NCBI GenBank assembly: GCA_005804885.1
Contig: SYOX01000287.1
Span: forward strand, 1 to 33,010
Source: Pseudomonadota bacterium
GTDB lineage: Bacteria > Myxococcota_A > Bradymonadia > Bradymonadales > GCA-2716585
Length of the DNA: 33,010 nucleotides
Direction: 5' to 3'
Made by a program: the position numbers and the translations under genes. This document shows, in pieces, positions 32,861 through 33,010 of this stretch (positions are counted from its first letter, which is position 1; every line of letters starts with the position of its first letter). Under the pieces are notes generated by a model that was not told the origin of the DNA, made no database searches, and worked only from the letters and a program-made list of their open reading frames with translations.

Positions 32861-33010
32861 CCCGCGGTTGGCACTCCACCCCCTGTCCCCCTCCTCCCTC
32901 CGGAAGGCTGTCTCTTAGTCACATCTCATCGGAGCCCGTCGTGGCGGGGATCGAGGGGAGACTCAGTTGATGGGTCTGGGGTCAGTGCATTGGCCTTGCT
33001 CAAAAACTCG
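32861..33010. other. Right-end stretch without a recognised feature
   Basis: The 150 bp after the last gene carry no ORF, terminator or RNA gene that I can support. They are less GC-rich than the genes and may be the start of another intergenic region cut by the window edge. Confidence 0.5.

Overview
The window looks like chromosome from a GC-rich (about two-thirds G+C) deltaproteobacterial-type organism, most likely Myxococcota, possibly Bradymonadia. This rests on gene style, not on a database match. The signs are many lipoproteins, a Cys-rich Dickkopf-like repeat fused to Pal, a very large TPR protein, a response regulator fused to an XRE helix-turn-helix, GTG starts, and strong GGAGG-type ribosome binding sites.

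Layout. 1-160: 5S rRNA and the terminator of an rRNA operon. 161-492: no gene, but a leader with competing RNA helices. 493-2961: PHP-domain/GT4 glycosyltransferase fusion. 3328-3933: secreted, cysteine-free thioredoxin-fold protein with a clear terminator. 4248-5507 (minus): polytopic membrane protein resembling GT-C glycosyltransferases. 5683-10366: three-gene plus-strand unit (HARE-HTH protein with a degenerate Mrr-like domain, small lipoprotein, 963-residue Asp-box beta-propeller lipoprotein). 10495-13811: envelope cluster with a Cys-rich Pal, CpoB/YbgF and a metallophosphoesterase-fold lipoprotein that has lost its metal ligands. 13830-14462 (minus): response regulator-XRE regulator. 14628-20998: truD, translationally coupled to a 1757-residue TPR protein with an acidic hexa/heptapeptide array. 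21258-22016: unknown helical protein, followed at once by an array of 42-bp palindromic repeats (22029-22515). 22665-24668: PAS-PAS hybrid histidine kinase with a degenerate receiver. 24681-28614: a 3.8-kb segment bounded by 108-bp direct repeats, containing a divergent type II restriction-modification system (C5 methyltransferase and SacI-family endonuclease) and a GH113-like lipoprotein. 28622-28838: a 60-bp inverted-repeat pair. 28849-31538 (minus): RavA-ViaA-like MoxR ATPase and VWA pair. 31730-32860: unknown Ala-rich protein.

How the genes fit together. Much of the window concerns the cell envelope: Pal and CpoB belong to the Tol-Pal system, and several lipoproteins, a membrane GT-C-like protein and a GT4 enzyme surround them. 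No tolQRAB genes are present. The regulators (hybrid kinase, RR-XRE protein) have no obvious partner here. The R-M system is the clearest accessory module. Its methyltransferase stop lies 4 bp from one direct repeat, and its endonuclease gene runs 22 bp into the neighbouring GH113-like gene. The most unusual structures are the 42-bp palindromic array with compensatory stem changes, the direct repeat bounding the R-M segment, and the inverted-repeat element next to it. All functional statements come from reading motifs by eye; no searches were run.
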